From Streptomyces rimosus (lineage in GTDB: Bacteria; Actinomycetota; Actinomycetes; Streptomycetales; Streptomycetaceae), in assembly GCF_008704655.1 (NCBI RefSeq), contig NZ_CP023688.1, positions 2,108,001-2,172,000 of the forward strand: a DNA stretch of 64,000 bases, in the 5' to 3' direction. Positions 8,789 to 19,104 of the stretch are shown piece after piece. The translations under genes were made by a program, and so were the position numbers. How positions within the stretch are numbered: position 1 is the stretch's first letter; each line of letters opens with the position of its first letter. A model generated the notes under the pieces. It saw nothing but the letters and a program-made list of their open reading frames with translations. It was not told the origin of the DNA and did no database searches.

Positions 8789-11700
8789 GTGCGGCTCAGA
8801 CACCGGCACAGATCCCTGCCCGGCACGGCCCGCCCCGTCGCACTCGCGGTGGCGGCCCTGCTCGTCCTGACGGCGTACGCCCCGGCCGTCGCGGCCCCGC
8901 CCGGAAAGCCCCCGGGCGAGCGGCAGTTCAGCTCCTCCTTCGAGACCGGCGATCCGCAGCCCGCCTGGCTGGACACGGTCGAAACCGGCCCGGACGGCAC
9001 TGGGAAGACCTCCGGAGTGGGCCCCGAGAGCGGTCCGGGCGCCGGCATGAGCAGCCACCCCGACTCCGGCCCCACCGCCTCCCCCACCGCGAGGACGAAC
9101 GCCGGCTTCAGCGGGCTGCGGGCGCTGCGGTACGCGGGCACCCACACCGCGTCCGGCCGCGGCTACTCGTACAACAAGGTCTTCGACGTCGACCTGCCGG
9201 TCACGGCCGCCACCTCGCTGTCGTACAAGATCTTCCCCGAGATGGCCGCCACCGACCTGGGCTACCCCGCCACCCACGTCGCGCTCGACCTGGCCTTCAC
9301 CGACGGCACGTACCTCAGCGAGCTGGGCGCCGCCGACCAGAACGGCGCGCCGCTCACCCCGCGCGGCCAGGCCGCCGCCAAGACGCTCTACGTCAACCAG
9401 TGGAACCACCGCCAGTCGCGCATCGGCGCCGTCGCGGCGGGCAAGACCGTCGATCGCATCCTGATCGCGTACGACTCCCCGGCCGCGCCGAAGGCCACAC
9501 CGGTCTTCCGCGGCTGGGTCGACGACATCACCCTGGGCCCCGCGGCCCGGGAGAAGCCGCCCACCCACTTCGCCGACCACGTGGCGACCACCCGCGGCAC
9601 GAACTCCAGCGGCAGCTTCTCGCGCGGCAACACCTTCCCGGCCACCGCCGTGCCGCACGGCTTCAACTTCTGGACGCCGGTGACCAACGCGGGCTCCACC
9701 GACTGGCTGTACGAGTACGCGCGGAAGAACAACGCCGCCAACCTGCCCACCCTCCAGGCGTTCGCCGCCAGCCACGAGCCGAGCCCCTGGATGGGCGACC
9801 GGCAGACCTTCCAGGTCATGCCGTCCACCGCGGCCGGCACCCCGGACGCCGGCCGGACCGCCCGCGCCCTGCCCTTCCACCACACCAACGAGACCGCGAA
9901 ACCGCACCACTACGGCGTCACCTTCGACAACGGCCTCCGGGCGGACATCGCCCCTGCGGACCACGCGGCGCTGATGCGCTTCACCTTCCCCGGCGACGAC
10001 GCGAACCTGATCTTCGACAACGTCAACAACAACGGCGGGCTCACCCTGGACACCGCGCGGGGCGTCGTCACCGGCTTCTCCGACGTCCGGAGCAACCTGT
10101 CGACCGGCGCCACCCGACTGTTCGTGTACGGCGTGCTCGACGCGCCGGTCACCGCGGGCGGCAAGCTGAGCGGCGGCGGTGGCCCGGACGTCACGGGCTA
10201 CCTGAAACTGCGGCCCGGCGCGGACCGTACGGTCACGCTGCGCATCGCCACCTCGCTGATCGGCGTCGACCAGGCGCGCGCGAACCTGGAGCGCGAGGTC
10301 CCGGCGGGCGACTCCTTCGAGCGGGTCCGGGACCGCGCGCGTGCCCAGTGGGACGGCATCCTCGGCCGTATCGAGGTCGAGGGCGCGAGCCGGGACCGCC
10401 TCGTCACCCTCTATTCCAACCTCTACCGGCTCTACCTCTACCCCAACTCCGGCCATGAGCAGGTCGGTTCGCGCGCCCGCTACGCGAGCCCCTTCTCGCC
10501 GCGGACCGGCCCGGACACCCCGGACCGCACCGGAGCGAAGATCGTCGACGGTGAGGTCTACGTCAACAACGGCTTCTGGGACACCTACCGCACCACGTGG
10601 CCCGCCTATTCCCTGCTCACTCCGCGCCAGGCGGGGAAAATGGTGGACGGTTTCGTCCAGCAGTACAAGGACGGCGGCTGGATCTCCCGCTGGTCCTCCC
10701 CCGGTTACGCGGACCTGATGACCGGTACGAGTTCGGACGTGGCCTTCGCCGACGCCTATGCGAAGGGCGTGAAGTTCGATGCCGCCGCGGCCTATGAGGC
10801 GGCGGTGAAGAACGCCACCGTCGCCCCGCCCAGCCCCGGAGTCGGCCGTAAGGGCATGGCCACCTCGCCCTTCCGCGGCTATACGAGCACGGACACCAAG
10901 GAAGGCATGTCCTGGGCGCTGGAGGGCTACCTCAACGACTACGGCATCGCCCGTATGGGACAGGCGCTGTACGCGAAGACGAAGAACCCGCGTTACAAGG
11001 AGGAGTCCGCGTACTTCCTCAACCGCGCCCGCGATTACGTCAAGCACTTCGACGACAAGGTCGGCTTCTTCCAGGGCAAGGACGCGGCCGGGAACTGGCG
11101 GCTGCCCCCGGACCGTTTCGACCCGCGCGTCTGGGGCCACGACTACACCGAGACCAACGCCTGGACCTTCGCCTTCACCGCGCCGCAGGACACCCGCGGC
11201 CTGGCCAACCTGTACGGCGGCCGGGCGGGTCTGGCGAAGAAGCTGGACGCGTACTTCGCCACCCCGGAAACCGCGGCGAAGGAATTCGCCGGCTCGTACA
11301 ACAACGTCATCCACGAGATGACCGAGGCCCGGGACACCCGGATGGGCATGTACGGGCACAGCAACCAGCCGTCGCACCACATCGCGTACGCCTATGACGC
11401 GGCCGGGCAGCCGTGGAAGACCCAGGAGAAGGTGCGTGAGGTGCTCTCCCGCCTCTATCTGGGCAGCGAGATCGGCCAGGGATATCCGGGCGACGAGGAC
11501 AACGGCGAGATGTCCGCGTGGTACGTGTTCAGCGCGCTCGGGTTCTATCCGCTGGTGATGGGCTCGCCCGAATACGCCATCGGCTCCCCGCTGTTCACCG
11601 AGGCCACCGTCCACCTGGAGAACGGCCGCGATCTCGTCGTCAAGGCGCCGCGCAACAGCGCGCGCAATGTGTACGTCCAAGGGCTGCGGGTCAACGGAAA

Positions 11701-12214
11701 GCCGTGGAATTCGACGGCGCTGCCCCATGCCCTGCTCGCCCGCGGCGGCACCCTGGAATTCGCGATGGGGCCGCGCCCGTCCTCCTGGGGCACGGGCGAG
11801 CACGCGGCGCCGTCGTCCATCACGCACGACGACCGGGTGCCCGTGCCCGACGGCGACCTGACGACGCCGGGCGGCAGCCCGCTGCTGGACGACACGTCGG
11901 CCACCTCGGCATCCTTCGAGTCCGTCCCGGTCACGCTCCCGTCGGCGGCGCGGGTGACCTCGTACACCCTCACCTCGGCAGCGAAGGGTGACGCGCCCGG
12001 CGCCTGGGTGCTGGAGGGCCTGGACCGCCACGGGAAGTGGCGGACGCTGGACCGGCGGACGCACGAGACCTTCAGCTGGGACCGGCAAACCCGGATATTC
12101 ACGGTGAAATCACCTGGGAGCTACCAGCGTTACCGACTGACACCGGCAAACCCTGCCTCCTTGGCGGAGTTCGAGCTGATCGGTCCGAAACGGGCGGTTT
12201 TCAGGACCGACTGA
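8789..12214 (+). CDS. Secreted GH92 family exo-alpha-mannosidase
   Basis: Large secreted glycosidase of 1141 residues. Residues 1-36 are a classical signal peptide with a twin-basic start and AAPP cleavage region. Residues 40-250 form a beta-rich domain. The GH92 (alpha-1,2-mannosidase) N- and catalytic domains run from about 265 to 1000 (HGFNFWTPVTNAG, YRTTWPAYSLLTP, GNSHxP-type motif replaced by MYGHSNQPSHHIAYAYD, GYPGDEDNGEMSAWYVFSALGFYP). A C-terminal beta-sandwich (about 1030-1141) may bind glycans. GTG start with GAGAGG six bases upstream. GH92 enzymes are calcium-dependent and trim fungal or host mannans, consistent with the neighbouring aminosugar importer. Confidence 0.9.
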   Translation: MRLRHRHRSLPGTARPVALAVAALLVLTAYAPAVAAPPGKPPGERQFSSSFETGDPQPAWLDTVETGPDGTGKTSGVGPESGPGAGMSSHPDSGPTASPTARTNAGFSGLRALRYAGTHTASGRGYSYNKVFDVDLPVTAATSLSYKIFPEMAATDLGYPATHVALDLAFTDGTYLSELGAADQNGAPLTPRGQAAAKTLYVNQWNHRQSRIGAVAAGKTVDRILIAYDSPAAPKATPVFRGWVDDITLGPAAREKPPTHFADHVATTRGTNSSGSFSRGNTFPATAVPHGFNFWTPVTNAGSTDWLYEYARKNNAANLPTLQAFAASHEPSPWMGDRQTFQVMPSTAAGTPDAGRTARALPFHHTNETAKPHHYGVTFDNGLRADIAPADHAALMRFTFPGDDANLIFDNVNNNGGLTLDTARGVVTGFSDVRSNLSTGATRLFVYGVLDAPVTAGGKLSGGGGPDVTGYLKLRPGADRTVTLRIATSLIGVDQARANLEREVPAGDSFERVRDRARAQWDGILGRIEVEGASRDRLVTLYSNLYRLYLYPNSGHEQVGSRARYASPFSPRTGPDTPDRTGAKIVDGEVYVNNGFWDTYRTTWPAYSLLTPRQAGKMVDGFVQQYKDGGWISRWSSPGYADLMTGTSSDVAFADAYAKGVKFDAAAAYEAAVKNATVAPPSPGVGRKGMATSPFRGYTSTDTKEGMSWALEGYLNDYGIARMGQALYAKTKNPRYKEESAYFLNRARDYVKHFDDKVGFFQGKDAAGNWRLPPDRFDPRVWGHDYTETNAWTFAFTAPQDTRGLANLYGGRAGLAKKLDAYFATPETAAKEFAGSYNNVIHEMTEARDTRMGMYGHSNQPSHHIAYAYDAAGQPWKTQEKVREVLSRLYLGSEIGQGYPGDEDNGEMSAWYVFSALGFYPLVMGSPEYAIGSPLFTEATVHLENGRDLVVKAPRNSARNVYVQGLRVNGKPWNSTALPHALLARGGTLEFAMGPRPSSWGTGEHAAPSSITHDDRVPVPDGDLTTPGGSPLLDDTSATSASFESVPVTLPSAARVTSYTLTSAAKGDAPGAWVLEGLDRHGKWRTLDRRTHETFSWDRQTRIFTVKSPGSYQRYRLTPANPASLAEFELIGPKRAVFRTD

Positions 12215-12234
12215 TCAGACCACCCGTAAACCAG

Positions 12235-12262
12235 TTGACATGTAAAAAGGTTGTGCAAAGAT
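12235..12262 (+). promoter_or_regulatory. Predicted promoter of the FG-GAP protein gene
   Basis: A perfect TTGACA (12235-12240), a 16-base spacer and AAAGAT (12257-12262), in an AT-rich island just after the GH92 stop. The transcript would begin near 12270, right before a hairpin. Confidence 0.4.
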
Positions 12263-12275
12263 CCTGACGATCACA

Positions 12276-12301
12276 CGACGCACCCCCATGAGGGTGCGTC
12301 G
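12276..12301 (+). other. Ten-base-pair hairpin between GH92 and FG-GAP genes
   Basis: CGACGCACCC and GGGTGCGTCG are perfect inverted arms around a six-base loop. It could terminate GH92 transcripts, but its place 14 bases after a predicted -10 also puts it at the 5' end of the next mRNA, where it could stabilise the message. Confidence 0.4.
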
Positions 12302-12331
12302 CGCCTCATCACATGGCAAATGGAGAATTAC

Positions 12332-13285
12332 GTGGCCAAACTTCCCGGCCGTAAGCGCGGGCGCGCCGTATCGCGCCTGGCTGTCGCGGCGATCGCCGCC
12401 GCCCTGGTCGGCACCAGTGCCTCAGCCGCGGTGGCGGACGCGCCGGTCCCCGCCCCCGTGAAGAACGTCGACATCAGCAAGCTGGCGCAGGCGGCGCCGA
12501 AGGCCGGCGCCGGGGCCAAGTCCCGCGCCACGGCCCGTGCGGCGGCGACCGCCGAGGCCCCCGTGTTCGGCCTGTTCGGCATCCAGCGCTCCGACGGCTT
12601 CCTTTACCAGTACCTGCCGGACGGCACCGGTGGCCTGGACGAGCGCACGTTCGTCACCAGCGACTGGGACCTGCTCAAGGCCGCGGCCACGGTCGACCAC
12701 AGCGGTGACGGCGTGGGCGACGGCATGTGGGCCTGGGACAAGGCCGGCAACCTGTACTTCAACTCGGACTCCGAGAGCCGTACGGTCGGCGGCGGCTGGA
12801 ACATCTACGACAAGGTCCTGTCCCCGGGCAACCTCGGCGGCGGTACCGCCTACGACATCATCGCGCGCGACAAGTCGGGCGTGCTGTGGATCTACCTCGG
12901 CTACGACAACGGCCAGGTCACCTCGCGCGTCAAGGTTGGCGGCGGCTGGAACGCCTACACCGAGATCTCCGGCAAGGGCGACCTGACCGGCGACGGCAAG
13001 GCCGACATCGTGGCCCGGGACTCCTCCGGCGTCCTGTGGCTCTACAAGGGCACCGGCGACTACAAGGCGCCGTTCGCCCCGCGCGTCAAGATCGGCGCGG
13101 GCTGGAACGCGTACAACGCCCTCGTCTCGGTCGGCGATGTGGACCTCGACGGCCGCGCGGACCTGCTGGCACGCGACACCGACGGCAAGCTGTGGCTCTA
13201 CAAGGGCGACGGCGGCAACCAGGACCCCTTCGAGTCCCGCAAGCAGATCGGTTTCGGCTACAACATCTACAGCTGGATGTTCTAG
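12332..13285 (+). CDS. Secreted FG-GAP/VCBS repeat protein
   Basis: Secreted protein of 317 residues with unknown ligand. A Sec signal peptide (basic KLPGRKRGR, hydrophobic core, cleavage near ASAAVADA) is followed by an Ala/Lys-rich linker. About four beta-propeller repeats follow (D-x-x-G-D-G-x-x-D, then G-x-LW-x-Y, then R-x-x-G-GWN-x-Y). The calcium-binding-type loops DLTGDGKADI and DVDLDGRADL are visible. Such repeats form lectin-like or structural propellers, often in Streptomyces secretomes. GTG at 12332 is chosen for GGAG six bases upstream; the longer frame from 12251 runs through the hairpin. Confidence 0.8.
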   Translation: MAKLPGRKRGRAVSRLAVAAIAAALVGTSASAAVADAPVPAPVKNVDISKLAQAAPKAGAGAKSRATARAAATAEAPVFGLFGIQRSDGFLYQYLPDGTGGLDERTFVTSDWDLLKAAATVDHSGDGVGDGMWAWDKAGNLYFNSDSESRTVGGGWNIYDKVLSPGNLGGGTAYDIIARDKSGVLWIYLGYDNGQVTSRVKVGGGWNAYTEISGKGDLTGDGKADIVARDSSGVLWLYKGTGDYKAPFAPRVKIGAGWNAYNALVSVGDVDLDGRADLLARDTDGKLWLYKGDGGNQDPFESRKQIGFGYNIYSWMF

Positions 13286-13342
13286 TCCTCCAGAACACCG
13301 GTAGCCGGGGGACTCCGGTCGGCCGTGTGCCGGTGAGGTGAT

Positions 13343-13375
13343 GGTGCGGCGCGTCTCCACGAGACGCGCCGCACC
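13343..13375 (+). terminator. Strong hairpin terminator
   Basis: GGTGCGGCGCGTCT and AGACGCGCCGCACC form a perfect 14-base-pair stem with a five-base loop, followed by GGTTT, downstream of the FG-GAP gene. Confidence 0.75.
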
Positions 13376-13403
13376 GGTTTATGAGCAGCGGGACAGCAAC
13401 ACA

Positions 13404-13439
13404 GCGAGGGCCGCCCCCCAGCCGGGGTGCGGCCCTCGC
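13404..13439 (-). terminator. Hairpin terminator of acnA
   Basis: GCGAGGGCCGC and GCGGCCCTCGC pair perfectly (11 base pairs) around a 14-base loop, about 33 bases beyond the acnA stop and just before the terminator of the converging gene. Confidence 0.65.
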
Positions 13440-13471
13440 GTTTCACCCGCTCAACGGAGCGGGATCGCCGG

Positions 13472-16255
<2,784 letters not shown>

Positions 16256-16260
16256 TCAGC

Positions 16261-16294
16261 TAAGGTAAGGCTAAGTTAGGCAAGCCTTACTAGC
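16261..16294. promoter_or_regulatory. Tandem iron-box-like sites upstream of acnA
   Basis: Two overlapping imperfect copies of the DmdR/IdeR consensus (TTAGGTTAGSCTAACCTAA) span 16261-16279 (13 of 19) and 16276-16294 (about 12 of 19). They lie 72-105 bases before the acnA start. This suggests iron-dependent control of the iron-rich aconitase. The matches are weaker than the site at 17171. Confidence 0.45.
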
Positions 16295-16320
16295 GCGGCA
16301 GCGGTACGCCTCCCGGCAGA

Positions 16321-16338
16321 TATCTCGATGTCGAGATA
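16321..16338. promoter_or_regulatory. 18-base palindrome upstream of acnA
   Basis: TATCTCGA and TCGAGATA flank a central TG, giving perfect eight-base arms about 130 bases before acnA. It is AT-richer than its surroundings and has the form of a dimeric regulator site. The cognate regulator is not identifiable from the window. Confidence 0.45.
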
Positions 16339-16450
16339 ACTCTAGTACATCGGCGCGGCGAGGTCATGCGTGCCCGGCCGCCGACTGCCCCGATCGAGAC
16401 GGATGCCCATACAAGTGACGCAGGCGCGGCGGGCTTGATGGAGTGACAAC

Positions 16451-17107
16451 ATGACCGCACTCGCGCACCGCGCCCTGCGAGCCCTTGAGCAGTTCAACGC
16501 CGCTCGCCCGTGGGACCACAACGCCCACTACCACCCGTGGATCCTCCGGCAGCTCCCCCGGCGTTTCGGCAGCGCTCTGGATGTCGGCTGCGGCAGTGGT
16601 GACCTGGCCAGACTTCTGGCCGCGCGCGCCGGCACGGTGCACGGCATCGACTCCGATCCGGAGATCACCGCCCGGGCACGGGAGCTGACCCCCGCGTCGA
16701 CCCCCGTCACCTTCACGACCGCGGACGCGCTGACCGGAATCCCCGCGGGCTCCTACGACGTCATCACATGTGTCGCCGTACTCCACCATCTGCCGCTCAC
16801 CGACGCCCTCGCCGCCTTCCGGCGGCACCTGGCGCCCGGCGGAACCCTCGTGATCCTCGGACTGTCCCGCCCGGCGACGCCAGTTGACTACCTGCTCGGA
16901 ACCGCGGCCGCCCCACTCAACGCCGCCACAGGCTGGCTCAAGAACAGGGGCCGCACAGCGCCCCGGCCGGTCTCGATGACGGCCATGACCCGCCCGGCGG
17001 ACATGACCTTCCCCGACATCGCCCGCCAGGCCCGCTCGGTCCTGCCCGGCGCGCGACTGCGCCGCCGGTTGTTCTGGCGCTACACGCTCGTATGGCGGCG
17101 CCGTTGA
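16451..17107 (+). CDS. Class I SAM-dependent methyltransferase
   Basis: Predicted methyltransferase of 218 residues. The SAM-binding glycine motif LDVGCGSGDLARLL (about residues 38-51) is followed by the acidic end of beta-2 in GIDSDPEIT and the motif IV-like segment VAVLHHLPL. The fold resembles UbiE/COQ5-type small-molecule methyltransferases. The substrate is unknown. ATG start with GGAG seven bases upstream. It is flanked by the acnA regulatory region and the iron-uptake operon, with no clear functional link to either. Confidence 0.8.
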   Translation: MTALAHRALRALEQFNAARPWDHNAHYHPWILRQLPRRFGSALDVGCGSGDLARLLAARAGTVHGIDSDPEITARARELTPASTPVTFTTADALTGIPAGSYDVITCVAVLHHLPLTDALAAFRRHLAPGGTLVILGLSRPATPVDYLLGTAAAPLNAATGWLKNRGRTAPRPVSMTAMTRPADMTFPDIARQARSVLPGARLRRRLFWRYTLVWRRR

Positions 17108-17170
17108 GCATCCCGGACCGGCCCTCTCCCTTGACCACCGCTCCGCGAAGGGCCAGGCTTCGGCCATAAG

Positions 17171-17189
17171 TTAGGTTAGGCTAACCTTT
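17171..17189 (+). promoter_or_regulatory. Iron box (DmdR1/IdeR-type operator)
   Basis: TTAGGTTAGGCTAACCTTT matches the actinobacterial iron-box consensus at 17 of 19 positions. It ends five bases before the GTG of the siderophore importer operon, so it covers the expected -10 region. Iron-loaded DmdR1 would block transcription. Confidence 0.85.
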
Positions 17190-17194
17190 GCCGC

Positions 17195-18130
17195 GTGAAG
17201 GCCGGTGAAGAACTCCCCCAGTCCGCGCAGCCCCGCGGCCACACCCTTTCCGCCACGGATGTCACCGTGGCGTACGACGGTGTCGACGTGGTCCACGAGG
17301 CGTCCCTCCAGCTCTCGCCCGGGCAGGTGACCGTACTGGTCGGCCCGAACGGCAGCGGGAAGTCGACGCTGCTGCGTACCGTGGCGCGGCTGCAGCGGGC
17401 CCGGAGTGCCGCGCTGACTCTCGGCGAGGAGACGGACGGCTTCGCGCTCACGCCCCGCGAGTTCTCGCGGCGGGTCGCGCTGCTGCCGCAGGGGCGGCCC
17501 ACGCCCAGCGGCCTGACCGTGCGCGATGTCGTGGAGTTCGGGCGGTATCCGTACCGGGGGCGCTGGGGCCGGGCCGACCCGGGCGGCCATGAGGCGGTGG
17601 AGCGGGCGCTGCGGATGACCGGGGTCGCCGACCTGGCCGAGCGGGGTGCCGAGCACCTCTCCGGCGGCCAGCTGCAACGGGTGTGGCTCGCGGGCTGCCT
17701 GGCGCAGGACACCGGCGTACTGCTGCTGGACGAGCCGACGACCTACCTCGACCTGCGCTACCAGGTGGAACTCCTGGACCTGATACGGGACTTGGCGGAC
17801 GACCACGGCATCGCCGTCGGGGTGGTGCTGCACGACCTGGACCAGGCGGCGGCCGTCGCCGACCGGATCGTACTGCTCCGGTCGGGCCGGGTGATCGCGG
17901 ACGGGGAGCCGGAGGACGTCCTCACCCCGGAGCGGCTGTCGGACACGTACGGCATCCGGATCGAGGTCTCCACCGACCCGTCGACAGGACGGCTGCGCAC
18001 CCGCGCGATCGGCCGGCACCACACCCGGCGGACGCCGGACGGAGACACACCGCGGGCCGGCCACACCCCCCGGAACGACAAGCACAACGCGCGCGACGCG
18101 CACAGCGAAAGGCTCGGTGCCACCTCATGA
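17195..18130 (+). CDS. Iron-siderophore ABC transporter ATP-binding protein
   Basis: FecE/FepC-type ATPase of 311 residues. Walker A is VGPNGSGKST near residue 50, the signature LSGGQLQRVWLA, Walker B VLLLDEPTTYLD, and the switch His VLHDL. The GTG start lies five bases after the iron box, leaving no room for a ribosome site, so a leaderless transcript is likely. A proline/threonine-rich tail (about 275-311) follows the ATPase domain. Its stop overlaps the next start (ATGA). It is first in an ATPase, binding protein, permease operon for ferric siderophore import. Confidence 0.9.
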   Translation: MKAGEELPQSAQPRGHTLSATDVTVAYDGVDVVHEASLQLSPGQVTVLVGPNGSGKSTLLRTVARLQRARSAALTLGEETDGFALTPREFSRRVALLPQGRPTPSGLTVRDVVEFGRYPYRGRWGRADPGGHEAVERALRMTGVADLAERGAEHLSGGQLQRVWLAGCLAQDTGVLLLDEPTTYLDLRYQVELLDLIRDLADDHGIAVGVVLHDLDQAAAVADRIVLLRSGRVIADGEPEDVLTPERLSDTYGIRIEVSTDPSTGRLRTRAIGRHHTRRTPDGDTPRAGHTPRNDKHNARDAHSERLGATS

Positions 18131-19104
18131 GACGACTCCTGCTCACCGTCGCGGCGGCCACCGCCGCCGCCCTCACCCTGGGCGCGTGCGGTACCACCCA
18201 GCCCGCCGCCGACGAGGCGAAGAAGTCCTCCGGGCACCTCACCCTCACGGACGCGTCCGGTACGAAGGTGGAGCTGGACGGGCCCGCCAAGAAGGTCGTC
18301 GGCACCGAGTGGAACGTCGTCGAGCACCTGGCCGCGCTGGGCGTCGCGCCGGCCGGTGTCGCCGACGTCAAGGGGTACAAGTCCTGGGACAAGGCCGTAC
18401 CGCTGAAGAACGAGCCGAAGGACATCGGCACTCGCGGCGAGCCGAGCATGGACACCGTCGCCGCGCTCGCGCCCGATCTCATCGTCGCCACCAGCGACCT
18501 GCCCCAGGCCGCCGTCACGCAGCTGCGGAAGATCGCCCCGGTGCTGGTGCTGAAGTCCGCCGACTCGGCCGATCCGATCGGGCAGATGACCAGGGACCTG
18601 GACCTGATCGCCAAGGCCACGGGCACCACGGAGCGGGCCGGCACGCTCAAGAAGGGCTTCGAGGCGAAGCTCGCGGAGGGCCGGCGGAAGCTGGAGCAGG
18701 CCGGGCGCAAGGGCACGAAGTTCGCCTTCGCGGACGGCTATGTGCAGGGCAGCCAGGTGACGATCCGGCCGTACACCGCCGGTTCGCTGCTCGGCGCGGT
18801 GAACGAGAAGCTCGGGCTGGAGAACCCCTGGACGGTGAAGGGCGACCCGGCCTACGGGCTCGGCAAGACCGACGTCGAGGGGCTGACCAAGCTCGGTGAC
18901 GTGGAGTTCGCGTACATCGGCAGCGACGACGACAAGAGCGCCACGCCGTTCACCGGTGTGCTCGCCGACAACGCGGTGTGGAAGTCGCTGCCGTTCGTGA
19001 AGGCGGGCACGGTGCACCGGCTGCCCGACGGTGTGTGGATGTTCGGCGGCACCGGGTCGATGGAGTCGTACGTCGATTCCGTCGTCGCCGCGCTGACGAA
19101 GTGA
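18127..19104 (+). CDS. Iron-siderophore ABC transporter substrate-binding lipoprotein
   Basis: Extracellular FecB/FhuD-class receptor of 325 residues. The signal peptide ends with an LGAC lipobox (Cys near residue 20). The type-III helical-backbone fold shows in KVVGTEWNVVEHLAALGVAPAGVADV and in DTVAALAPDLIVA. ATG overlaps the ATPase stop by four bases, and its own stop overlaps the permease start. The ligand is probably a ferric siderophore, but which one cannot be told. No siderophore biosynthesis genes occur in the window, so it may take up a xenosiderophore or one made elsewhere. Confidence 0.88.
   Translation: MRRLLLTVAAATAAALTLGACGTTQPAADEAKKSSGHLTLTDASGTKVELDGPAKKVVGTEWNVVEHLAALGVAPAGVADVKGYKSWDKAVPLKNEPKDIGTRGEPSMDTVAALAPDLIVATSDLPQAAVTQLRKIAPVLVLKSADSADPIGQMTRDLDLIAKATGTTERAGTLKKGFEAKLAEGRRKLEQAGRKGTKFAFADGYVQGSQVTIRPYTAGSLLGAVNEKLGLENPWTVKGDPAYGLGKTDVEGLTKLGDVEFAYIGSDDDKSATPFTGVLADNAVWKSLPFVKAGTVHRLPDGVWMFGGTGSMESYVDSVVAALTK

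Noticed and set aside
8720..12088. 1122-residue minus-strand frame opposite the GH92 gene
   Set aside because: Low-complexity Arg/Gly/Val composition, no family motifs, exact shadow of a clear glycosidase gene.
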